64,000 nucleotides of DNA from Tumebacillus permanentifrigoris (lineage in GTDB: Bacteria; Bacillota; Bacilli; Tumebacillales; Tumebacillaceae), in the NCBI RefSeq assembly GCF_003148565.1, contig NZ_QGGL01000018.1, forward strand, positions 32,212 through 96,211. The letters run 5' to 3'. A program made the translations under genes and the position numbers. The notes under the pieces were generated by a model, which had not been told where the DNA came from, searched no databases, and saw only the letters and a list, made by a program, of their open reading frames with translations. Shown piece after piece: positions 51,157 through 58,609 of this stretch (position 1 is its first letter; every line of letters begins with the position of its first letter).

Positions 51157-51310
51157 TAACGACTACCTTTTCACCGTTGGGATATTCACGAACGATACCA
51201 TCCTCGGAAGAATACACAATATACGTGTCGTTTGTCTTTGCCATAATCCTGGCTCGCTCCGTATTCATTTTCAACAGCTTATTCATGCCTTCTGCATTAT
51301 ACCGTTCCAT
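51143..51310 (-). CDS. Small protein paired with the zeta-like kinase (candidate antitoxin)
   Basis: A 55-residue protein with a helical start (MERYNAEGMNKLLKMN) and a beta-like end (IVREYPNGEKVVVNV). It overlaps the kinase start by 14 bases and has GAGGGG before its ATG. Small partners of this size accompany zeta-like kinases in many Bacillota; the antitoxin role is inferred. Confidence 0.6.
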   Translation of the reverse strand: MERYNAEGMNKLLKMNTERARIMAKTNDTYIVYSSEDGIVREYPNGEKVVVNVKK

Positions 51311-51377
51311 TTTCGATCAGCCCCTCTCTTCTATATATTTTAGCACACGGAGCACCATTCATGCTTACGTAAACAAC

Positions 51378-51412
51378 AAAACGCCAAGGACCTATCCTTG
51401 GCGTTTTGTATA
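51378..51412 (-). terminator. Bidirectional terminator between tRNA-Ser copy 5 and the antitoxin-like gene
   Basis: AAAACGCCAAGGA / TCCTTGGCGTTTT nearly perfect palindrome. Confidence 0.9.
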
Positions 51413-51425
51413 GAACATATAAGTT

Positions 51426-51514
51426 TGGCGGAGAGGACAGGATTCGAACCTGCGTGGGGTTGCCCCCTAACGGTTTTCAAGACCGCCCCGTTATGACCAC
51501 TTCGGTACCTCTCC
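51426..51514 (-). tRNA. tRNA-Ser (UGA), copy 5
   Basis: A complete 89-base tRNA with encoded CCA. It has its own promoter 104 bases upstream and a terminator right after. With copy 4 it brackets the small-protein/zeta-kinase pair. Confidence 0.95.
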
Positions 51515-51617
51515 GTGAGGAAAGGCTTCGAAGGCCCGCTGTTATAGGCTTTGTAGTACATTGCGTTTATCGAAGTATTGGTTGGATGTGTTGGGCTCCA
51601 ACGAACTCTTAGCGTAC

Positions 51618-51646
51618 AGTATACATCGGTCATGCGGTCTAGGCAA
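51618..51646 (-). promoter_or_regulatory. Promoter of tRNA-Ser copy 5
   Basis: TTGCCT and TATACT on the minus strand, 17 bases apart. Position relative to the tRNA equals that of copy 3 and the leader is related. Confidence 0.8.
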
Positions 51647-51675
51647 GGGGTGGACCCAAGCTTATCTAAGTAGCG

Positions 51676-53058
51676 TTACCTATAATTGTTTGTAATTTTC
51701 ACTTGTATCACATAATGCGGGACCAAATATTGATCTCCATATCGGTCACATACTACAGAATAGTTATCGTCATGACGACCAACATAAAGAGCAATATCCC
51801 CCTTTTTAAAACCATTATATTCACAAGTGAATTTTGCTTGACTATTTGGGTTCCAATTATCTTTTTCTACTTGGTCCTCAAAAGCAACAGGCTCTATAAA
51901 CTCTGAAAGGTCAGGAGGAAGATCAAATCCTTTTACCCCGAGTTGTAAAATTCTATTGTAAACTAATTCACTGATGACTGTTTGAGGTAGGGAGTAATCA
52001 CGACCGTATTTGTAAATATCCCACTTTTCTGCACGTGCTCTTTCACCAAATCTGAGGCATGAACCTATAACGGTATTTGCAGCTTCCATTTTTGAAACTC
52101 TTTTCTCTTGATAATACCTAGAAGCGTTTGCGATTTGCCTATTAACAATGTTATATATCTGTGATACAGAGAAAGTTTCGAGCAATTCTTGAAATATTGC
52201 TATAGTTTTTTCTCCTACTTTGTATTGAAAATCAAGTTTACTTAAATGATGTAGCAAATATTGACAACATTCCTCTATAGCAATTTTTCGCCATATTTCA
52301 AAACAATAGTATGGATTCGAAGTATATAGTTCTGATGGCGGGTTCATCAGCTCCTGAAGCAAGTTACTCCTAGTAACCCCTTCTGCCGAAACGTTAACAT
52401 GGTAATATACAAGATAAGTGTACCAACTATTTGGAAACTCTTCATTATCCGGAAAAGATGCAACTTCAGACATAGGATGAACTACAAGTATCGCTTTACT
52501 TGTAAGAGTTTTTACTATTTCCTCACAAAACTTCTCTGTAGGAGATAGTTTATCAATATAATTTTGTACTGGATTTATGACTTGGAAATTTTCATCAAAA
52601 CCAGATCTTAGTAAAGCAGATAAATACAACCTATCGGTTCTTGTTAATTGTGACACATCAATTGGCTTCCGTTTGGACAGATCATAGGTTTCCTTAATTT
52701 TCTCTTTCTTTTTTTTCAGTCTTTCTTCTTCTAACCTCGCAGATAACTCTCGACAATTTACACAAGAACAATAATTTGCACCTTCAGTGTGTTTACAGAC
52801 AGGGCACTTAGGGAGTTCAGCTTTTTGAAAACCTTTATTATTCCTCGAGACTCTTTTCGTCAATAAATTGACAGAACAATAAGGACAAAGATATTCTTCA
52901 ACGATTTGCGGAAAGTAAGCATGTATAACTGAAGGGGAGCATTTTATGCTAAATTCCTTCAAAAGTTCGCTTATTTTCTCGCCATCGTAGTATCTTGCCA
53001 TTAAATCTTCTACTTGTTCGGTTGACAAATGTTTTAGTTTCGAGTTTTCTTGGCTCAT
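51676..53058 (-). CDS. Zinc-ribbon protein of unknown function
   Basis: A 460-residue AT-rich gene. The first 60 residues could be a small HTH-like helical part. Then paired cysteines appear: CPYC, CPVC, CSC and CVNC (about 58-105), suggesting one or two zinc ribbons, followed by a Lys-rich helix and a long helical region without known motifs. The C-terminus (KKGDIALYVGRHDDNYSVVCDRYGDQYLVP) is beta-rich, Tudor- or SH3-like in appearance. Not recognised; accessory gene downstream of a methyltransferase. Confidence 0.65.
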   Translation of the reverse strand: MSQENSKLKHLSTEQVEDLMARYYDGEKISELLKEFSIKCSPSVIHAYFPQIVEEYLCPYCSVNLLTKRVSRNNKGFQKAELPKCPVCKHTEGANYCSCVNCRELSARLEEERLKKKKEKIKETYDLSKRKPIDVSQLTRTDRLYLSALLRSGFDENFQVINPVQNYIDKLSPTEKFCEEIVKTLTSKAILVVHPMSEVASFPDNEEFPNSWYTYLVYYHVNVSAEGVTRSNLLQELMNPPSELYTSNPYYCFEIWRKIAIEECCQYLLHHLSKLDFQYKVGEKTIAIFQELLETFSVSQIYNIVNRQIANASRYYQEKRVSKMEAANTVIGSCLRFGERARAEKWDIYKYGRDYSLPQTVISELVYNRILQLGVKGFDLPPDLSEFIEPVAFEDQVEKDNWNPNSQAKFTCEYNGFKKGDIALYVGRHDDNYSVVCDRYGDQYLVPHYVIQVKITNNYR

Positions 53059-53409
53059 TTCTAACACCTCACAGACTATTATCTCCAAATAGATTATCAT
53101 GTTTTAATAGATTTCGCACTGATCAATTGACAAGACGTTAGAAGGAATAGAAATTCCATTGACATCCTGCTTCAACTAATACATTGTCATACCCCTCATT
53201 GCTCTGCGGGTATGTCGGAAGCCGGGATCTCCTACCGACGGTACCTAGACAAACTCTCTATTTCTCTACAATAATGATCCAAAAGGGTCATCTTTTTGCT
53301 TGTCTCACTACGTTCATTCATGTGACCCATACAAATCCCTTCTACTCAGAATCAGGTTTTATGAAAGCAACATAAAAAGTGCAACTCTCAAAAAATTGCT
53401 TGTAATTGT
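53059..53409. other. 351-base stretch without a gene
   Basis: A short hairpin with a T run on the plus strand (GATCCAAAAGGGTCATCTTTTT, near 53277) is the only visible structure. Confidence 0.5.
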
Positions 53410-54759
53410 CTACACAAATGCTATAAATTCAAAGCCTCCACTAAGAGGCTCTGCTACTCTTCGAACACGTTCCCGCGTAAGAGTACGAGCGAACTGGTCC
53501 CAGGCCTCCGAGTTCCCCTGTTCGATCAAAATGAATTGCCGATCTGCACCCGATTCATGATTCAAGTCCAAAACAGCGTGTGCTGTTGTGCCTGATCCTG
53601 CGAATGGGTCTAAAACGATTCCATCCGGCGGGCACCAGATGTGGATTAGTTTCTTGATCAGTTGTAGAGGTTTGACCGTTTGAAAGTTGTGTCCCTTCCC
53701 AATGATCGTGTTCAATTCGCTTATACCCGCTTGGGTGTGGCCGGATTCTTTGTGGCTCCACGACTCAGTGCCGAGGACAAACGGTTCGTCGTAATCATCT
53801 TCGGCCCAAAACGTGGTAGGGATCTTACCTTGCTTGACGTATTGGAGGTAGCGCTTTAACGCAGGACGTCCAGTTCCGTTTGCAGTGAAGTAGAGCATCG
53901 GCCATACACCGTGATCGCGAAGTTCCTCCGCTTTTTGCCTTGCGGATTGGAGAAGGGGGTGTTCGAAAACTCTGTCATCATACGCAACTGGGCAGGTATC
54001 CAACTTACAGTCCGCTAGTGTCGGTGTTGGAGCGTTTTTCAGCACCAAGGCTTTCGCACGCCCGTCTCCAAGCTCGCGTTCTTCATAGTGGCTGCCCCAC
54101 TGCTCCAGCCACTCCTTCATTTTTTTCTTAGGATGCGACCATGCACGAGCACCCGGATAGTGCAACGCCCCGGTAAAAGGCGATTGGATTGCGTACCGAT
54201 CCCGCTCCGCAGGCGTGGCGACGGTAGCGTCTCCTCCGATCTTCCAAGGGCCGGCAGGGTCGTTGTCCGGATTTTTGTACTTAGCGTTCATGACATCGTT
54301 GCGGGGAAGAAGATTCGTGCTGGCTTGCTCCTTGTTCTTGGCGTAGACGAGCACGTATTCCGTGTCTCTGGAGACGTGCTTGTTGTCGTTCCTGGGGCCG
54401 TATGACTTCTGCCAGTTGATGATCGCGATACGGTTCTGTTCGCCAAACACCTCGTCCAGAAGCAGACCCAACCGAAATAGTTCGTTGTCGTCGATGCAGA
54501 TCGCGAGGACTCCGCCGGGCTTGAGCAGCTCCTGCATCCGTAGCAGACGGGGCTTCATCATGCTCACCCACTCCCCGCCCCAACTATCACGATAGCGAAA
54601 TGTCCGCCCAGTATTATACGGCGGGTCAGTGACGATGAGATCGACGCGTCCACGATGCTGTTCCAACTCCGCCATGACTCTTAGGTTTTCGCCTTCAATG
54701 ATCATGTTTTTTGATTGATTTACTTCCGTACCAACGCACAATTCACGAATGACCCTCAT
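53410..54759 (-). CDS. Orphan beta-class DNA adenine-N6 methyltransferase (type III Mod-like)
   Basis: A 449-residue enzyme. The catalytic DPPYNTGRTF lies at about 45-54 and the SAM-binding LDPFAGSGTTAHA near 400, the order of beta-class enzymes. It methylates adenine in a specific site; the target cannot be read here. It is shorter than type III Mod proteins and no Res gene is near, so it is an orphan or antirestriction enzyme of the island. It follows the small LVTI-x-W family gene by about 60 bases. Confidence 0.87.
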   Translation of the reverse strand: MRVIRELCVGTEVNQSKNMIIEGENLRVMAELEQHRGRVDLIVTDPPYNTGRTFRYRDSWGGEWVSMMKPRLLRMQELLKPGGVLAICIDDNELFRLGLLLDEVFGEQNRIAIINWQKSYGPRNDNKHVSRDTEYVLVYAKNKEQASTNLLPRNDVMNAKYKNPDNDPAGPWKIGGDATVATPAERDRYAIQSPFTGALHYPGARAWSHPKKKMKEWLEQWGSHYEERELGDGRAKALVLKNAPTPTLADCKLDTCPVAYDDRVFEHPLLQSARQKAEELRDHGVWPMLYFTANGTGRPALKRYLQYVKQGKIPTTFWAEDDYDEPFVLGTESWSHKESGHTQAGISELNTIIGKGHNFQTVKPLQLIKKLIHIWCPPDGIVLDPFAGSGTTAHAVLDLNHESGADRQFILIEQGNSEAWDQFARTLTRERVRRVAEPLSGGFEFIAFV

Positions 54760-54822
54760 TGCAATATCATACCTGTCCTTTCCGAGCGGAAACAGAGCGG
54801 ATCGTCGTCCGCCCCATTTCTA

Positions 54823-55182
54823 CTATTGTTGTTCGTGATTGATCTGTTCGAGATATTCGGGGTGAGGGTACTTTTTGGCGAATTCCACGACTGAAAGTTT
54901 CGACAAGTCATCCAACACCTGTAGGTATTTCGCGTCTTCCTCCCCAATGTGGAAAATCGGGTCACAGCATCGGATCGGAAGAAATTCGCCATCCGCCTTC
55001 TGCTCTACAATATGGAACTCGACGTTTCCGTCGCATATGACAAGGGCTGTATCGTTCGTCAAGAGCAATCCGGACAGTTTAAACACTTTCTCTTCATCAA
55101 GATCCTGCTCCGTCCAACTTATCGTGACGAGTTCTCTCCCTATAACACATACCTCTTGAATGCGTTGGTCGAAAATTCCCAT
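54823..55182 (-). CDS. Island protein of the LVTI-x-W family
   Basis: A 119-residue soluble acidic protein, homologue of the one at 43.9-44.3 kb, with LVTISW, KLSGLLLTN, GNVE, VEQ and LSVVEFAKKYP in order. AAGGGAG lies about 7 bases before the ATG. It stands between the double-HTH regulator and the methyltransferase and is likely cotranscribed with both. Function unknown. Confidence 0.65.
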   Translation of the reverse strand: MGIFDQRIQEVCVIGRELVTISWTEQDLDEEKVFKLSGLLLTNDTALVICDGNVEFHIVEQKADGEFLPIRCCDPIFHIGEEDAKYLQVLDDLSKLSVVEFAKKYPHPEYLEQINHEQQ

Positions 55183-55199
55183 TCCTCTCTCTCCCTTAT

Positions 55200-56705
55200 T
55201 CAAGGTTTCACCAGCTCGAATACGTCTTCAAAATCAACTTCCAAGGTGTCGCAGATTTTTTTAGCGCTATGTGGACCGGCATTGCGAATTCCCTTTTCCA
55301 ACTGGGACAAAAACGGGCTGCTAAGACCCGTTTTTCTCGCAAGGTCTCGCTGAGAGAACCCTGCCAGTACCCGAACATTCACAAGTTCCGGCTTGGCCCG
55401 GATCGTCAGGCCGATACTTTCTTGGGTATCCCCATTTCCTTCTTGTGCGCAGTAGATCGTGGACAGGGCGTTCATCATCCGTTCCCAATGCTTGGACAAT
55501 TTCTGTTGCTTGAAGCCATCCGCAGCCTTGCGGATGGCCATTGCTGCTTGGTCAAGGTCTGGGAAAGTAACGAGTACCCTTCCCCGGATCTCCTGCACAA
55601 ATGGCAGATACAACACAGATTCAGCAAGCCGGAGTTCTGCTTCACGACATGCGTCCATCGCCAGTTCCACATGCCCCCGATGCTCAGAATTGTGGAATGG
55701 CGGGAATACTTGGTCACTTATCAGGTACGAATTCGCCAACTCGACATAGCAGAGTCCGGCCTCGACCTGATACCCGTTTTGATCCAAAAACTCGGCTATG
55801 GATCGCAGGCAGGCATTTGCGATCGGAGCGGAGCAGGTATCAAGGAAGTTCGCCCAAGCAGTTCGTATTCCACGCTCATCGTCAATCACGCCAATTTCGT
55901 GCAACAGGGTAACTGATTTTTCGAGATAGAGTTGTGCTTCCCAACTCTTCGACATTTTTGCATAGACCCGGCTTAACATGAGCTGAAGGAAACACAAGGT
56001 TGTCCGCTCTGGGTCGCTCTGGCAAATGTCTTCAGCATGGCGGTAGATTTGCATGGCGTCCTTGGAGTTCTCCATATAGAAATGACACAGTCCAATCAGA
56101 ATAAGCAGGGTGGTAGTTTCGTACTCCGCAACCTCTGGTAGACGACCACACAACGCAAGTGCTCGGTCAAAGTGCCGGCGAGCGTGCTCAAAACGTTGCT
56201 CTTGGAACTCAATGTGACCCAGAAACTTGTAGACCGCGACAACCGTTTCCAAGTCCTGTGTTGCATAAGCCGATTCGAGGGCGGTGTAGAACCAATCCGT
56301 TGCCTCCATCGGTTGACCCGAACAGAGATAGCACACCGCAAGATTCACCAGCAGATCGTTTTTGGGGATGCTACCAATAAAGGGTCGCTTCACCAGCTCT
56401 TCGAAACACTCTAGTGCTGACAGATAGTCTCTGTCTTGCTGGTGCTTCATCCCTTGATGGAACAGCTTCACACACTCTTTGTTGTGCTGCGAGTCAACCA
56501 TGAAGGAATCAAAAGGTACTTCCAGACGTTCTGCAATTCCGTTTAACACCGTGAACGAAGGTCTGCCGATATCCGTCTCTGTTTGCTCGATCATGAGCGG
56601 ATCGCAGAGTCCTTGCGCCAACTGCGCTTGGGTGAACCCTTTTTGTTTACGAAGAACTTGGATGCGTTGCCCAAGTGTAAGTGGAACAACGGTCTGACAT
56701 GACAT
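55200..56705 (-). CDS. Regulator with XRE domains at both ends of a TPR array
   Basis: A 501-residue protein. The first XRE helix-turn-helix (about 7-65, FTQAQLAQGLCDPLMIEQTE) is followed by about nine TPR-like repeats. A second XRE domain (about 437-500, FSQRDLARKTGLSSPFLSQLE) ends the protein. RRNPP receptors normally have one HTH. The ATG chosen follows AAAGGGAG at 10 bases. A terminator-like hairpin stands before it. It leads an operon with the LVTI-x-W gene and the methyltransferase. Confidence 0.85.
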   Translation of the reverse strand: MSCQTVVPLTLGQRIQVLRKQKGFTQAQLAQGLCDPLMIEQTETDIGRPSFTVLNGIAERLEVPFDSFMVDSQHNKECVKLFHQGMKHQQDRDYLSALECFEELVKRPFIGSIPKNDLLVNLAVCYLCSGQPMEATDWFYTALESAYATQDLETVVAVYKFLGHIEFQEQRFEHARRHFDRALALCGRLPEVAEYETTTLLILIGLCHFYMENSKDAMQIYRHAEDICQSDPERTTLCFLQLMLSRVYAKMSKSWEAQLYLEKSVTLLHEIGVIDDERGIRTAWANFLDTCSAPIANACLRSIAEFLDQNGYQVEAGLCYVELANSYLISDQVFPPFHNSEHRGHVELAMDACREAELRLAESVLYLPFVQEIRGRVLVTFPDLDQAAMAIRKAADGFKQQKLSKHWERMMNALSTIYCAQEGNGDTQESIGLTIRAKPELVNVRVLAGFSQRDLARKTGLSSPFLSQLEKGIRNAGPHSAKKICDTLEVDFEDVFELVKP

Positions 56706-56732
56706 CGCTCGACACTCCCTTTTTCTACAAAA

Positions 56733-56776
56733 TAAAAAAATCACCGATTCGGAGTAATCTCCTACCAATGATTTTA
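56733..56776 (-). promoter_or_regulatory. Terminator-like hairpin in the leader of the double-HTH regulator
   Basis: AATCA...GGAG / CTCC...TGATT stem with TTTTTTT following on the minus strand, about 30 bases before the start codon. Same position and style as the one at 38.26-38.30 kb. Confidence 0.45.
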
Positions 56777-56895
56777 AAAGTATTATGAAGTTATTAAAAC
56801 AAATACATTTGCAACTAAATAGTAGTCATGTAACCACACACCACCACATCCATACTACGGATAAACATTTTAATGGCGGATTCGAGATGAACCCC

Positions 56896-56928
56896 CTAAA
56901 AAAAACCGCCTACAAAAGGCGGTTTTTA
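56896..56928 (-). terminator. Terminator of receptor-propeptide module 3
   Basis: ACCGCC / GGCGGT stem followed by T8 on the minus strand. Confidence 0.88.
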
Positions 56929-57060
56929 TTACTTTACGGCGATTATCCCATCTGGTTTTGGCCCAACATCGTAAGCGAGAACAGTTTTTTCGGTTGTGAC
57001 TCCAATAAGGATAGGCGATAGAAGCACAACCACAAATGTCAAAGCAAGTAATTTTTTCAT
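56929..57060 (-). CDS. Exported propeptide of module 3
   Basis: A 43-residue peptide. A Lys-Lys start and hydrophobic signal (4-21) are followed by a short tail with a single core, L28-A-Y-D-V-G-P-K-P-D-G38. Its ATG overlaps the receptor stop as ATGA, and a strong AGGAGG sits within the receptor's last codons. The core matches those of modules 1 and 2 in A-x-D-V-G and the following Pro. Confidence 0.85.
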   Translation of the reverse strand: MKKLLALTFVVVLLSPILIGVTTEKTVLAYDVGPKPDGIIAVK

Positions 57061-58352
57061 ACGCTGTTCCTCCTTTGAGATTCACGTAGCAAGTGCGCAA
57101 CTTTGACCATGACCTCATATGCCTTATCCACGTTCCCTTGCAAGCGGTAAGCATTTGCAATCATTTGTAGCGCATCTGCCGAATCTGCATTCATTCCCAT
57201 TATAGCACACATCTCACTAGCAATATTTGCATGGTGGATGCAGTCGTCGAATTCTCTGATGAGTAAACTAAGTTTCGATCTAGCAATGTAATACAAGCCC
57301 AACATGAAGGGATCTTCTTTCCCCATTTGTTCCCTATATGCTTCGGCTTTAAGGAGAATTTCTTGGGCACTTGTCGCGTCTTCGTTTTTTACACACAATA
57401 CCACTGCTCTGGAGAGAGTATACATCCCCATCCCATAATCCCCTAAACGTTCAAATTCCTTTGCAGAAGATTGTAACTTATCGACTGCATCTTTATAATT
57501 CAGCTTTGATTCGACATGGAAGGCAAAATGCTGTTTCACAACGTTTGCCTCATGGATCAAGTTCTGGCTTTCGTAGATGGCCTTAGCCTTCGCTAGATAC
57601 GAACCATCCCCCGATGCAATCGCAAGAGCAAACAATGTATCGGCGATACCTGTAAGATCAGCCGAGGACTCATAAAACTGATAGGCTTTTTCCAGATATT
57701 TTCGAGCATCCTGTTTATATCCCAACTGATTACAGACTAGACCTAAATTCTTTGTCACCCTTGCTGCGACAATATCGAAAGTTCTGAACTTTAGGCTTAT
57801 TCGATACCCCTGTTGAAAAGTAGAAAAAGCACGCTCGAAATCATTGAGGTTGAAATAGGCGCGACCCAGCTTATTATATAAGATGCACAGCGTTTCTTCG
57901 CTCACAGACTTGTTGGCTTCCTGTTCTTCTAAAAACGGCAGCACCTTGTCTACCGCTTCATGGTACCTTCCAGTCTTGTTAAGACAGTCAACATGGTAAA
58001 CAAATAGTTCAGTTTTCTGATGCTCCAGGAGATTTTCATTACCACTGAGATCTTCTATGTGTTTCAATGCGTGTTCATAATCTGACTTTTCAATATATAC
58101 ACTTATCATATCAATGCGGAAACCCGCCTCAAACTGTTGTTCTTGCATCCCCATGATCTCGCGTAGCGGGACGCCGAGCTTGTCGGCCAGTTTGCCAAGC
58201 ATTATTGCCGAGGGATATTGGCGATCGTTCTCCAAATGACTAACAACTGTCTTTGAGCAAATTCCTTCCGCAACGTCTGATTGAGAGAAACCTTTTTCAG
58301 CTCGTATCTGCTTGAAACGCTGCCCAATGGTTAGCGATGAATCAATTAACAT
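57057..58352 (-). CDS. XRE-TPR receptor of module 3 (RRNPP-type)
   Basis: A 431-residue protein with XRE helix-turn-helix (about 9-66, FSQSDVAEGICSKTVVSHLE), linker LGVPLREIMGMQEQQ and TPR-like repeats. It is closest to the module 2 receptor. The helix-turn-helix recognition helices differ by few residues, while the TPR part has diverged more, as expected if DNA targets are shared but peptides differ. It lies beside an intact recombinase. Confidence 0.9.
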   Translation of the reverse strand: MLIDSSLTIGQRFKQIRAEKGFSQSDVAEGICSKTVVSHLENDRQYPSAIMLGKLADKLGVPLREIMGMQEQQFEAGFRIDMISVYIEKSDYEHALKHIEDLSGNENLLEHQKTELFVYHVDCLNKTGRYHEAVDKVLPFLEEQEANKSVSEETLCILYNKLGRAYFNLNDFERAFSTFQQGYRISLKFRTFDIVAARVTKNLGLVCNQLGYKQDARKYLEKAYQFYESSADLTGIADTLFALAIASGDGSYLAKAKAIYESQNLIHEANVVKQHFAFHVESKLNYKDAVDKLQSSAKEFERLGDYGMGMYTLSRAVVLCVKNEDATSAQEILLKAEAYREQMGKEDPFMLGLYYIARSKLSLLIREFDDCIHHANIASEMCAIMGMNADSADALQMIANAYRLQGNVDKAYEVMVKVAHLLRESQRRNSV

Positions 58353-58471
58353 GTCCTTACCACCCGTCCCAATTGATCAGTAATTCCAACAACTATTATA
58401 CCTAATGATTACAAGCGTGTATATGATTTTAATATAAGCCTCAATATACTCATAGCAATCAATACTAATAA

Positions 58472-58504
58472 GAAAAAACATGCCAAGTAATCGGCATGTC
58501 TCAT
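58472..58504 (-). terminator. Terminator of the intact recombinase
   Basis: CATGCC / GGCATG stem followed by TTTTTTC on the minus strand. Confidence 0.75.
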
Positions 58505-58609
58505 GTCATGTAATGTCCGATTTTCCAATTGATCGTACTTAGAAAAACCTAGTAATGACAATGCCTCAAGGCGTTTAATACCTCGTAGAAAAGACATTAC
58601 CCGGACATT

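Larger units (their letters stand above)
36548..51608 (+). repeat. Six dispersed copies of a 12-base repeat CYCYAACGAACT beside tRNA-Ser copies
   Basis: Copies start at 36548, 42016, 42273, 50379, 50414 and 51597, all in the same orientation. Every copy lies within about 130 bases of a tRNA-Ser copy, to its left (36548, 42016, 50379, 50414) or right (42273, 51597). They may be recombination sites or relics of duplicated tRNA leaders; in the leaders of copies 3 and 5 the repeat lies just inside the promoter. Confidence 0.7.

Noticed and set aside
58409..58597. 62-codon minus-strand frame
   Set aside because: It runs through the intrinsic terminator of the recombinase and has no ribosome site.
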